DNA from: Candidatus Sulfopaludibacter sp.
GTDB taxonomy: Bacteria > Acidobacteriota > Terriglobia > Bryobacterales > Bryobacteraceae
Assembly: GCA_031292755.1 (NCBI GenBank)
Contig: JARLGM010000071.1
Span: forward strand, 1-32,687
DNA length: 32,687 nt
Direction: 5' to 3'
Shown here piece by piece: positions 15,896-23,500 of this stretch. Position 1 is the first letter of the stretch. Every line of letters starts with the position of its first letter. The translations under genes and the position numbers were made by a program. The notes below the pieces were generated by a model. That model was not told where the DNA came from. It ran no database searches and was given only the letters and a program-made list of their open reading frames with translations.

Positions 15896-17455
15896 CTACC
15901 TTTTCCAGTCGATTCCCACCGATGTATTGCCGTAAGAGCCGGTAATCTTGAAGGGCACAATTCGCACCGACTTCTTTTTCTTGAACAGCGGGGTAATAGC
16001 TTTGACCACCAGTGCTTTAAATCCCGTTGTGGTGTCGGAAAGATTGCCTTTCGTGTCGAGCGTGCCCTCGAGGTCGACGCGTTGGTTCAAAAGATTGTAG
16101 GTCCCGCGCACCGTCACGTGCGCTCCCGGGACATCAAAACTCGCATTGGAAATTGCGGAAATCCCGTTGCGAACTTGGATATTGCCGCTGAGTTGCGAGA
16201 GCACGGTGCGTGGATCTTCGTTCTGCACTTTCTTCGATTCGCCCCCCGCGCTTTCGCTCAAGCGGTCAATGCTGTCCTGCGTATTGGGATTCGTGAACCG
16301 GCTGCCAGCCATTCCGAAAGCCAGGTCCAGGCGAATCTCCCTTAGGAATTCCAGCGGTCCCGGCGGCCACAGGAACTTTCCATTCAACGTTACGTCACCG
16401 CTCATCCCTGGCGCGTCTTTGTTAAACAGGTACAACAGATCCTCCACCCGGCCTTTCGGCACCGCCACGTCGAAGTCCGCGGTCTTCCCCTTTCCCCCCT
16501 CGTGTCCGACCGAACCGCGCAGTTCAATCCGGGTGCCGAGAAAGCGCGACACAACGGGGGTCAGCGACACGTCGCCGTTGGTGCCGTTCACGGTAGCGTC
16601 GAACGTGGTGGCGAGTTGGACCGAGTGGGGGCTGCCATCCACGTGAAACGCGCTGACATCGATGGTGCCGTGGGTCTGGACCCGCGCTAGGAGCCCCCCG
16701 AACTGTCCGCGCGCATGGCCCGTGCCCGAGATGCTTTTGAAAATGCTCAGATCGATATTGTCATAAGTGAACGAACCTGAGACGGGTGTGGCCCCCACGT
16801 CGTTGGGATTCCAGGGGCCGAACTTGCCTTCCGAGTGGATGACGCCCGGCGGCTCGCTATTGGTGAGAGTCGCGCGGTAAGACATGCTCGTGCCGGGCCC
16901 GACGTCGGTAATACCCAGGCGATCGATTTTGAGGAGGTAAGATTTCCTGCTCCGATCCTCCGGGAGGAATTCGAGCATCACGCCATCGGCCGTGATCTTC
17001 GAGATGGCGAGCGCCTTTCCGCCCGAACCGGAATTCAAGGGAACTGGCGCCAGGGCCTCATCGGGGGTCTTCGGCGGGATCACCATGCGCATACCCTCGA
17101 TGTGCACGGCGGAAAGCCGCTCGGGAGAAGTGAGCATCCCTGCGATGCTGCCCTGTACGACCAGTTTCTCGACGGTAATGATCGGCGGGCCCGCAGGGTG
17201 CTTGTGGCGGAGAAAGTGGATGCCTTCGACGATACAACCCGGAGGAAAGTATGTCTTGGAGAAAGTGCGGATCTGAACCGGCCGGCCGGATGCTGCTTCC
17301 AGCGCTCGGATAATAGCCTTCTCGGTAAACGGCCAATGGGTGGCCAATAGCGCAACGGCGACGAGAATGACTCCAAAAAGCACCGTGCCGAGGGTCCACA
17401 GCCATTTAGGCGACCGTACAGGAGGCTTCGTGACGCGGGATCCCTCAATGAGCAT
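15896..17455 (-). CDS. AsmA-like membrane-anchored envelope protein
   Basis: A 519-aa protein with one N-terminal transmembrane segment (about residues 18-41, WLWTLGTVLFGVILVAVALL) and a long beta-strand-rich periplasmic body. The N-terminal ALEAASGRPVQIRTFSKTYF and the later G-x-F-x-F/L repeats, DLLYLFNKDAPGMSGDVTLN and a C-terminal LEGTLDTKGNLSDTT region resemble AsmA/DUF748-type proteins, now thought to bridge the periplasm for phospholipid transport or affect outer-membrane assembly. It ends in VGIDWKR, as many Acidobacteriota members do. The ATG at 17455 is the first start; a GTG seven codons later is possible. It stands alone, flanked on both sides by copies of the 47-bp repeat. Confidence 0.8.
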   Translation of the reverse strand: MLIEGSRVTKPPVRSPKWLWTLGTVLFGVILVAVALLATHWPFTEKAIIRALEAASGRPVQIRTFSKTYFPPGCIVEGIHFLRHKHPAGPPIITVEKLVVQGSIAGMLTSPERLSAVHIEGMRMVIPPKTPDEALAPVPLNSGSGGKALAISKITADGVMLEFLPEDRSRKSYLLKIDRLGITDVGPGTSMSYRATLTNSEPPGVIHSEGKFGPWNPNDVGATPVSGSFTYDNIDLSIFKSISGTGHARGQFGGLLARVQTHGTIDVSAFHVDGSPHSVQLATTFDATVNGTNGDVSLTPVVSRFLGTRIELRGSVGHEGGKGKTADFDVAVPKGRVEDLLYLFNKDAPGMSGDVTLNGKFLWPPGPLEFLREIRLDLAFGMAGSRFTNPNTQDSIDRLSESAGGESKKVQNEDPRTVLSQLSGNIQVRNGISAISNASFDVPGAHVTVRGTYNLLNQRVDLEGTLDTKGNLSDTTTGFKALVVKAITPLFKKKKSVRIVPFKITGSYGNTSVGIDWKR

Positions 17456-17909
17456 ACAAGGCTATGAGCAATTCGAATACCGAAAGCCTGCGCAAGACGA
17501 AACCTGGTGATCTCCCCGAACACCGTTTGGGGCCAGTTTCCTGGCTACCGGGCCGCAGCCCGCGATCGATCGCGTAACGCGAGAAAGATGCGGACGCATG
17601 GCTGCGGCGACCAGGCGACCCGGCCCCGTCCGTTGAGTAGTGACGCGGTCGAAGCTGGGCACTTCCGCGCGGCGAGCGATGGATCGGCCACGCGATTCGC
17701 ACGGCGGGTTCAGTGGCGCAATGACCGCGAGTGCAGTTCCCTATGGGCGGATCCGGCGCTTCCGCCGGAGATCCGTGCGCGTCGACGCCGGCGTCGGAAT
17801 CCTGGCGGCCGGTAAATTTGTGTCCACGCCCCCCTCCCTTCCGCACGGAATCACGCAATGAAAAATCACTCCCCATCAAACGCCCTTTTGTCGTTGCATC
17901 GCCACAGCT
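17456..17909. other. 454-bp intergenic stretch without a recognisable gene
   Basis: This gap separates the AsmA-like and ThuA-like genes. It contains repeat copy B (17671-17717). The short open frames here are not supported by any recognisable protein motif, and the one across the repeat reads the same short motif (RRAMDRPRDSH) as the frame across copy A only because the DNA is repeated. It holds the upstream region of the AsmA-like gene. Confidence 0.6.
17671..17717 (+). repeat. Intergenic direct repeat, copy B
   Basis: Same orientation as copy A, 42 of 47 bases identical, with 1.9 kb between them. The five differences are all substitutions without gaps in the core. No such copy is visible elsewhere in this window, apart from a marginal partial match near 5730-5757. 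Confidence 0.8.
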
Positions 17910-18917
17910 CTACTTAGCGCTGGGGCTGTCGTCGGCCCTGAGATCGCCGAGAGCGTATTGAATTCCGGCCAGCATGTGGGAGACGAAGGGGCGCTGGAAG
18001 TATACCTTTTCATCGTGACCGTGCGCCTCGTAGAACACGCGGCCGCTGCCCACGCGCTGGATGTAGCTCAACGCGTAGTCGCCGTCGGTACGCCGCGTGG
18101 CTGCCGGCTCTTTGGCTTTGTCTTCCGCGCTCATTTTGGCGTAGTTGATGCTGGTGAGAACGTGCACCCGCTTCCGGCTGAACGAGTCTTGCGCAAAAGT
18201 GTAGGTCTCATCCACAACTTCGAAGCCCCGGGGCGGGAACATGGCGGTCAGGGGACTGTTGGGATCGTCCACCTTCACAGGGATCAAGGTCGGGTAGGTC
18301 CAATGGAATTTGAAAAAGCCGCCGATCATTTCGTTGAACTCGGGCCATGTGCCGGTGGGCGCGGGGTTGTTGGCATGGTAGCTGTCGGTGGCGGCGTGGA
18401 TGCCGGCCAACCCTTTCCCGCCTTTGACGAAATCCAGGAGCGCCCGGCGCCGAAGGTCCGTGGCGGCCTGGTCACTGGGGTCGTCCAGGAATTCGCCGGT
18501 AGTGCTGGAAAGGAAGATGGCGTCATATTGCTTCAGATTCTCGGGGGTGATGGCGGCCGCATCGTAGGTGATGGTGGTCATCCAGGCACCGGTCTTGTCG
18601 CCGAGGTATTCAACCATCTTCGCGGCCAGCGGGATGGACGTGTGCACCCAACCGAGAGCGCGGCCAAGGACCAGCACGCGGCGCAGGCTCTGCGGCTTCG
18701 CGTAGGGCTTATCCGGCAGGGCGGCCATCATGGCTGAGATGTCGGCGGGATTCGCAAATTGCCTTTGCGGACAGCCGCGAGTGAAGCCCCCTTGAAATCC
18801 TTCCGCAGGGCAATCTGCGGGATTCGCTGGAGCAGATTGGCGCTGTGCGAAAGCCAGCGTGCCGGTCCATATAAGGGCGGCTGACGCCGCAGCGATTCCA
18901 AATGCCTTCCGTTTCAT
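17910..18917 (-). CDS. Secreted ThuA-like (trehalose-utilisation) domain protein
   Basis: A 335-aa exported protein with signal peptide MKRKAFGIAAASAALIW ending at about FAQ. From about residue 80 it has the ThuA-like fold, related to class I glutamine amidotransferases: RRVLVLGRALGWVHTSIP, then YDAIFLSSTTGEFL, GGKGLAGIHAATDSYH, and the C-terminal GSGRVFYEAHGHDEKVY. The nucleophile cysteine of true amidotransferases is replaced in the GIHAATDS turn, as is usual in ThuA proteins, which are thought to act in sugar metabolism without proven activity. A Cys-rich segment (CPAEGFQGGFTRGC) lies just after the signal peptide. ATG at 18917 has GGAGG about ten bases upstream. It is divergent from the ECF sigma gene across 171 bp. 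Confidence 0.88.
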   Translation of the reverse strand: MKRKAFGIAAASAALIWTGTLAFAQRQSAPANPADCPAEGFQGGFTRGCPQRQFANPADISAMMAALPDKPYAKPQSLRRVLVLGRALGWVHTSIPLAAKMVEYLGDKTGAWMTTITYDAAAITPENLKQYDAIFLSSTTGEFLDDPSDQAATDLRRRALLDFVKGGKGLAGIHAATDSYHANNPAPTGTWPEFNEMIGGFFKFHWTYPTLIPVKVDDPNSPLTAMFPPRGFEVVDETYTFAQDSFSRKRVHVLTSINYAKMSAEDKAKEPAATRRTDGDYALSYIQRVGSGRVFYEAHGHDEKVYFQRPFVSHMLAGIQYALGDLRADDSPSAK

Positions 18918-19072
18918 AGTCCGATGCCCTCCCGTGATCTCAGGCTGGAACGACGTCATTATAGCCCCATGCTGCATCCGGCTCTTGGCTCAGTATCCCG
19001 ACCGCTGTGTGCCGGTCCCAGTCCGGGATCGTTCCATTCAGGACCCTGTTCGGCCAGCGTCACTACGCGGGG

Positions 19073-19078
19073 TATAAT
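19073..19078 (+). promoter_or_regulatory. -10 box (TATAAT) for the ECF sigma gene
   Basis: A perfect TATAAT ends only ten bases before the ATG at 19089, placing the expected transcription start about 0-4 bases before that ATG. The mRNA would be leaderless or nearly so. No Shine-Dalgarno sequence other than a GGGG immediately before the ATG is present. A matching -35 is not obvious. Confidence 0.4.
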
Positions 19079-19088
19079 CAGCCGGGGT

Positions 19089-19664
19089 ATGGGTACAGCA
19101 CAAGAAAGCGGTGAAGTCAGCCAGCTCCTCCTCGCTTGGAGCAGTGGGGACCGAAGCGCCCTGGAAAAGCTGACTCCCATCGTGTACCGCGAGCTCCACC
19201 GGATTGCCGGTCAATACATGAGGCGCGAGCATCCCGGCCATAGTCTGCAAACCACCGCTCTGGTGAATGAAGCGTACGTCCGCCTGGTAGATTGCAAGCG
19301 TATGCAATGGCAGAACCGCGCCCATTTTTTCGCGGTTTCGTCGCAATTAATGCGCCGCATCCTGGTGGATCATGCGCGCCGCCGCAATTTGAAGCGTGGC
19401 GGCGGCGTGCAACACGTCTCCCTGGAGGAGGCGGGCTTGGTAGGCGGCGGCCAGGATGCGGATTTCGTGGCTCTCGATGACGCCATGAACGCCTTGGCGA
19501 AGCTCGACCCTCGCAAGGTCCAGGTGGTCGAAATGCGCTTCTTCGGCGGCCTCAGTGTGGAAGAGATCGCTGAAGTCCTGAAGATATCCGCCGTAACCGT
19601 CATGCGCGACTGGAGCATGGCCAAAGCCTGGCTGTACCGCGAACTGGCGGCAGGCGCGGACTGA
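19089..19664 (+). CDS. ECF-type RNA polymerase sigma factor (Ser/Thr-kinase-linked group)
   Basis: A 191-aa sigma-70-family factor with only regions 2 and 4. Region 2 spans about residues 10-95 (LLLAWSSGDRSALEKLTPIVYREL, then TALVNEAYVRLVD and FFAVSSQLMRRILVDHARRR). Region 4 spans about 125-185 (LDPRKVQVVEMRFFGGLSVEEIAEVL, then the recognition helix ISAVTVMRDWSMAKAWLYREL). This wording is typical of the ECF group encoded beside Ser/Thr kinases in Acidobacteria and Planctomycetes. The ATG at 19089 fits the conserved start; the frame upstream is noncoding. No anti-sigma gene is adjacent. Instead a kinase follows 11 bp downstream, so control by phosphorylation is plausible (inference). Confidence 0.92.
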   Translation: MGTAQESGEVSQLLLAWSSGDRSALEKLTPIVYRELHRIAGQYMRREHPGHSLQTTALVNEAYVRLVDCKRMQWQNRAHFFAVSSQLMRRILVDHARRRNLKRGGGVQHVSLEEAGLVGGGQDADFVALDDAMNALAKLDPRKVQVVEMRFFGGLSVEEIAEVLKISAVTVMRDWSMAKAWLYRELAAGAD

Positions 19665-19675
19665 TCGGTGCATAG

Positions 19676-21643
19676 ATGACCCCTGGCCGTTTTCAGCAAA
19701 TCGATAACCTGCTGCAACTAGTCTTGTCACAACCACCTGAAAACCGCGAGGCCATCCTGCGAAAAGCATGTTGCGGCGACGAAGCGCTAGAGGCGGAGGT
19801 CCGGTCGCTAATGAATTCGCACGAGCAGGCCGCTTTTTTCCTGGAGCGGCCGGCTATGGAAGTCGCTGCGCGGGCGCTTGCCGGCGACCAGAACCGCGAA
19901 ACAGAACCCGATCTGACCGGACGGACCATCTCACACTACCGCATCATCGGGAAGCTGGGTGGCGGCGGAATGGGTGTCGTCTACAAGGCCGAAGACATGC
20001 GGTTGCAGCGCCCGGTCGCATTGAAGTTCGTGTATGACGAATTCGCCCGCGCGCCGGACTTCCTGGATCGTTTCCGGCGGGAAGCGCGCGCCGCTTCCGC
20101 CCTCAACCACCCTAACATCTGCACCATCCACGACATCGGCGAGGCGGGCGGGCGGCCGTTTCTCGTGATGGAGTATCTGGAAGGCGGCACGCTTCGACAA
20201 TACATCGCGGGTCGGCCACTGGAAACTGCGCTCCTGGTCACGTTGGGGATCGAAATCGCAGATGCGTTGGACGCCGCCCACAAAGCCGGGATCGTGCACC
20301 GCGATATCAAACCAGGGAACATCTTCGTCACCAGTCTCGGCCATGCCAAGATCTTCGATTTCGGCCTGGCAAGACTCGCCGCCGACAACTCGGTCACGCT
20401 ACCGGGCATGGCGCTTGGGACGCCTTTGTATATGTCGCCGGAGCAGGCGCTCGGAATGCCTTCCGATCCGCGCGCCGACCTGTTTTCTTTCGGGCTGGTG
20501 CTCTATGAAATGGCTACCGGCAGCCCTCCTTCGTCCGGTATGGAGTTGAACGGCCTGACGCCCAAGTTGCGCGACACGGTATCGAAGTGCCTTGAAAGAG
20601 AGCGCGGCCGCCGCTATCAGCATGCCTCGGAAATTCGCTCCGATCTTCACCGGCTGGCTGCGGATTCCGATTCGCGAATGAAGACCGTCCGGCGATTGAA
20701 GCTGATCGCGGGTGCAGGAATGCTGGCGGCGATTGCCACGGGATATTTCCACTTCCACTCGCCGGGAGCCGGCTCCCATGACACGACTGCCGTCCGGAAT
20801 GTGGCCCCGCGGGGTCGGGACTTGGAACGCTCAGCCCCTGCTTCCCAATCCACAGCCAATCCGGACCCCGATGGAGCCGCATCTGCCGGCCCGAAGAAAT
20901 CCGCCCATGAGGCCGCGAAAACGGCGCGGACAGAAATGACGGTCGACCGTACCGCCGCCGCCGCGCCATCTGCCGGCGGCGCACCAGGAGGCAAAGTGAA
21001 CTCTCAGGACGGGCTGTCCTACGCCTGGATTCCTCCGGGGAAATTCATAATGGGATGCTCGCCCGGGGATAACGGATGTGATGACAATGAGAAACCGGCC
21101 CATGAGGTCACTTTGACGAAGGGCTTCTGGATCGGCCGGACGGAGGTAACGCAGGCTGCCTATCAGCGCGTCATGGGGCGTAGCACCAGCGACACGCTGG
21201 GAGCCGATTTGCCGGTTAACTCGGTCCGCTGGCTTGATGCCCGGAATTACTGCCGGGCGGCGGGGATGCGGCTGCCGACGGAGGCCGAATGGGAGTACGC
21301 GGCGCGGGCTGGAAGCACCGATGCGAAGAGTGGCAGCCTCAGCGAAATCGCCTGGTGGCACGGCAACAGCGAGAACCGAACTCATCCGGTAGGCCGGAAG
21401 CAGCCAAACCCATTCGGCCTTTACGACATTCTGGGCAATATCGCCGAGTGGACGGCGGATTGGTACGGCCCTTACACCGCCGACGACGCCGTCGACCCTC
21501 AGGGTCCCGACAACGGAGAATACCGTGTTGTGCGCGGTGGTTCCTGGATGGGCGGAGTGAACATCATTCGGGCGTCCAGCCGGGTACCGCGCAAGCCCGT
21601 CGTTGCCGCTGATTATCTCGGCTTTCGCTGCGCTGGAAACTGA
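19676..21643 (+). CDS. Membrane Ser/Thr kinase with C-terminal formylglycine-enzyme-like (SUMF1) domain
   Basis: A 655-aa protein. Residues 1-80 form a helical leader ([20 protein letters not shown]), common in sigma-linked kinases. The kinase domain (about 88-330) shows [16 protein letters not shown]117, [10 protein letters not shown] (D210), FDFGLA (D228) and [12 protein letters not shown] transmembrane helix lies at about 342-358, then an Ala/Pro/Lys-rich linker, then an FGE-like domain (about 445-655): [70 protein letters not shown], and final LGFRCAGN. The catalytic cysteine pair of true formylglycine enzymes is not seen in the GGSW segment, so this is probably a binding or sensing domain. 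It is probably co-transcribed with the ECF sigma gene 11 bp upstream. Confidence 0.93.
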   Translation: MTPGRFQQIDNLLQLVLSQPPENREAILRKACCGDEALEAEVRSLMNSHEQAAFFLERPAMEVAARALAGDQNRETEPDLTGRTISHYRIIGKLGGGGMGVVYKAEDMRLQRPVALKFVYDEFARAPDFLDRFRREARAASALNHPNICTIHDIGEAGGRPFLVMEYLEGGTLRQYIAGRPLETALLVTLGIEIADALDAAHKAGIVHRDIKPGNIFVTSLGHAKIFDFGLARLAADNSVTLPGMALGTPLYMSPEQALGMPSDPRADLFSFGLVLYEMATGSPPSSGMELNGLTPKLRDTVSKCLERERGRRYQHASEIRSDLHRLAADSDSRMKTVRRLKLIAGAGMLAAIATGYFHFHSPGAGSHDTTAVRNVAPRGRDLERSAPASQSTANPDPDGAASAGPKKSAHEAAKTARTEMTVDRTAAAAPSAGGAPGGKVNSQDGLSYAWIPPGKFIMGCSPGDNGCDDNEKPAHEVTLTKGFWIGRTEVTQAAYQRVMGRSTSDTLGADLPVNSVRWLDARNYCRAAGMRLPTEAEWEYAARAGSTDAKSGSLSEIAWWHGNSENRTHPVGRKQPNPFGLYDILGNIAEWTADWYGPYTADDAVDPQGPDNGEYRVVRGGSWMGGVNIIRASSRVPRKPVVAADYLGFRCAGN

Positions 21644-21646
21644 AAA

Positions 21647-21671
21647 AGGGCCGGCTTTAAAAGCCGGCCCT
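21647..21671 (-). terminator. Strong hairpin terminator between convergent genes
   Basis: A perfect 12-bp inverted repeat (AGGGCCGGCTTT and its complement) with essentially no spacer lies between the stops of the FGE-kinase (21643, plus) and the DUF1566 protein (21696, minus). On the minus strand the stem is followed by a run of T, the form of an intrinsic terminator for the DUF1566 gene. On the plus strand there is no T-run, but an A-run precedes the stem. Confidence 0.8.
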
Positions 21672-21695
21672 GCGGAAGTACCGAACCCGGACCTT

Positions 21696-22994
21696 TCACT
21701 GGCAATGGCCGTTGGACCAGTACCCGCCGGCGTCCGCGCAGCAAACCATGGGATTTTGACAAGGCGGCATCGTCGCCGGCGGAAGCGGGAAATAAACCAT
21801 CACAAAGAACTGTTGACCCGTGGCCGCGGTTCCCTGGAACCCGTCGTCGAAATTGAAGGTCCACTGCATTTCCTGGGTGCCCGCCGGAGCGTAGGCGTCA
21901 CAGGGCGATTCGCTCACCCCCGTCTGGTCCTGCTGGCAGCCCCAGTAGTAGAACGGCTGAAGATTCTGAAATCCTCCCGCCTTCCCCGTGTACATCAGTC
22001 TCGCATCGCCGGGTATCAGGCCCAGGTCCGCGGCAAACTCATTCAGATAGGTATAGTCCGGCGGAAGCTCCCAGGCGTTTGAGCCCAAATATTGGCTGGT
22101 TCTCATGGCGGCAATCCACTCAGTCGCCGTGGCGAACAACATTGCTCCTCCGTCGATCGCCGGCGCCGTGAAGGTCGTGTTCCTGTTGGATAAGATCGTC
22201 ACATCGCCGGTAATGCCAAAGTTGTTGTCCGCGGCCAGGTTTCCATCGGCCGCCCAGGTGTATTTGGTGGCGCAATCGTACACGGCCTGGTATGCCGCGG
22301 GCCCGCTCGTGTAGGGCAACACTCCGCTGGGCGACAGGCAGGTAGGCGCCCCCACGATCGCGCCCCGAACCATCGGCAGCGCGTAGTAATACGGGAATTG
22401 CGTCGTCACCCCGCCGTAGATTCCGTTGGAGAACGAATAAACCTGCTGCCCGCCGCTGGTTGGCCACTGGGTCCAGTAATACGACAGCTTCAGGTTCCGG
22501 AAATTCTGCGAGATCGGGACGCCGAACCCTGGCACCGCGCTATTGGGATAACTGAGATTCATGTCGGTTCCATACAGACTCCCCATCGTGCTGCCGGTGC
22601 ACCCGGGGCCGAACGACCCTCCTCCCGTACCAGTGGCCGCGCAAGTGCTGTCGTTCAGGGGCGTGACCGGAAGCTGCCAGTTGTTATGCCCCAGGTAGTC
22701 CGCGGCATTCAGCGCCGCGACCCAATTCCCGGCGGCTTGAAATGACATGCTGCCGTTGGGATTGATTCCCGAAACCCCAAACTTCGCCTGCATTGCCGGT
22801 TTGGCGGCCGGATTGGCGTCGGCCAGCCAACAAACGCCTATATTCTCGTCGTAAACGAACTTCCCCGGGTAGAGGCCTTTGGGATCGCATCGATTCACCG
22901 CGGTTTGCGCCATCGCAGTCGACGCCATCATGCAAAACAACCCTGCACCGCACGGCAACAGCAGAGAACGGAAAGTAAATCTTTTTTGTGTCAT
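21696..22994 (-). CDS. Secreted protein with two DUF1566 / Lcl C-terminal-type modules
   Basis: A 432-aa exported protein with signal peptide (FRSLLLPCGAGLFCMMASTA, ending MAQ). Two modules of the DUF1566/Lcl type follow, each with the W-x-A-A-x-x-x-x-x-Y-L-G-x-N-x-W-x-L-P signature: WVAALNAADYLGHNNWQLP (first half) and WIAAMRTSQYLGSNAWELP (second half), plus YYWTQWP and FYYWGCQ. Such modules are found in surface proteins and are thought to bind ligands; no enzyme activity is established. Cysteines are frequent (CCADAGGYWSNGHC at the C-terminus), suggesting disulfides. ATG 22994 has GGAGGG seven bases upstream. It is convergent with the FGE-kinase and shares its terminator region. Confidence 0.85.
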   Translation of the reverse strand: MTQKRFTFRSLLLPCGAGLFCMMASTAMAQTAVNRCDPKGLYPGKFVYDENIGVCWLADANPAAKPAMQAKFGVSGINPNGSMSFQAAGNWVAALNAADYLGHNNWQLPVTPLNDSTCAATGTGGGSFGPGCTGSTMGSLYGTDMNLSYPNSAVPGFGVPISQNFRNLKLSYYWTQWPTSGGQQVYSFSNGIYGGVTTQFPYYYALPMVRGAIVGAPTCLSPSGVLPYTSGPAAYQAVYDCATKYTWAADGNLAADNNFGITGDVTILSNRNTTFTAPAIDGGAMLFATATEWIAAMRTSQYLGSNAWELPPDYTYLNEFAADLGLIPGDARLMYTGKAGGFQNLQPFYYWGCQQDQTGVSESPCDAYAPAGTQEMQWTFNFDDGFQGTAATGQQFFVMVYFPLPPATMPPCQNPMVCCADAGGYWSNGHCQ

Positions 22995-23174
22995 AAAATG
23001 TCCCTCCACCTGTTTAGGCGCGGTTGTCTCGCAATACCTATCATGGCCGCGTCGCCAGAGTTTCAGCGCCAGACACGAATGTGCGAATCTACCCTTCTCG
23101 CGATGGTCGCGGGGAGCGGGCTTGCGGACGAAAAACGCAGCGGAGCCGCAGATCCATGCAGTCAGCATCGGACA

Positions 23175-23198
23175 CATCCACACTGCACGATGTGGATG
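23175..23198. promoter_or_regulatory. Perfect 8-bp inverted repeat (operator candidate)
   Basis: CATCCACA and TGTGGATG are separated by eight bases (CTGCACGA). The centre-to-centre spacing of about 16 bp fits a dimeric regulator on adjacent major grooves. It lies about 180 bp from the DUF1566 start and 300 bp from the histidine kinase start. Confidence 0.35.
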
Positions 23199-23211
23199 AG
23201 GCGCAGGCGTG

Positions 23212-23232
23212 CCGGTGATCTTTGCTCACCGG
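23212..23232. repeat. 7-bp inverted repeat / hairpin
   Basis: CCGGTGA and TCACCGG with a 7-base spacer, 14 bp after the 8-bp inverted repeat. There is no T-run on either side, so it is not a canonical terminator. It may be a second operator or a chance hairpin. Confidence 0.3.
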
Positions 23233-23500
23233 TCGTTTGAGCGGCGGTGGTTACCCATCACGCCGCAGGCCGTTCAGAGAATCTCAGCGACCAGGCTCGC
23301 CCAACCCGCCCCAGTTCCCCCCTGGACCGTAACCGCAAAGCCAGTCCAGCCGAGCGCTTGCGCCGAATTCCGGTGCCCATCCCCACGCCATCCGCCGCCA
23401 TCCCCGGTGTCGCCCTCCGAGGGGGACGGTGGGCTTGCCACTCCACTGGAAAGCGTCCCGGATTATCGCAGCGGCAAGCGGATTGCGTTCTATGGTCGAT

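Larger units (their letters stand above)
22995..23500. other. Divergent intergenic region of about 500 bp
   Basis: It lies between the minus-strand DUF1566 gene and the plus-strand hybrid kinase. I found no convincing gene; the open frames are Arg/Ser/Pro-rich, as expected of chance frames in GC-rich DNA. It contains two inverted repeats, listed separately. Promoters could not be assigned. Confidence 0.6.
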
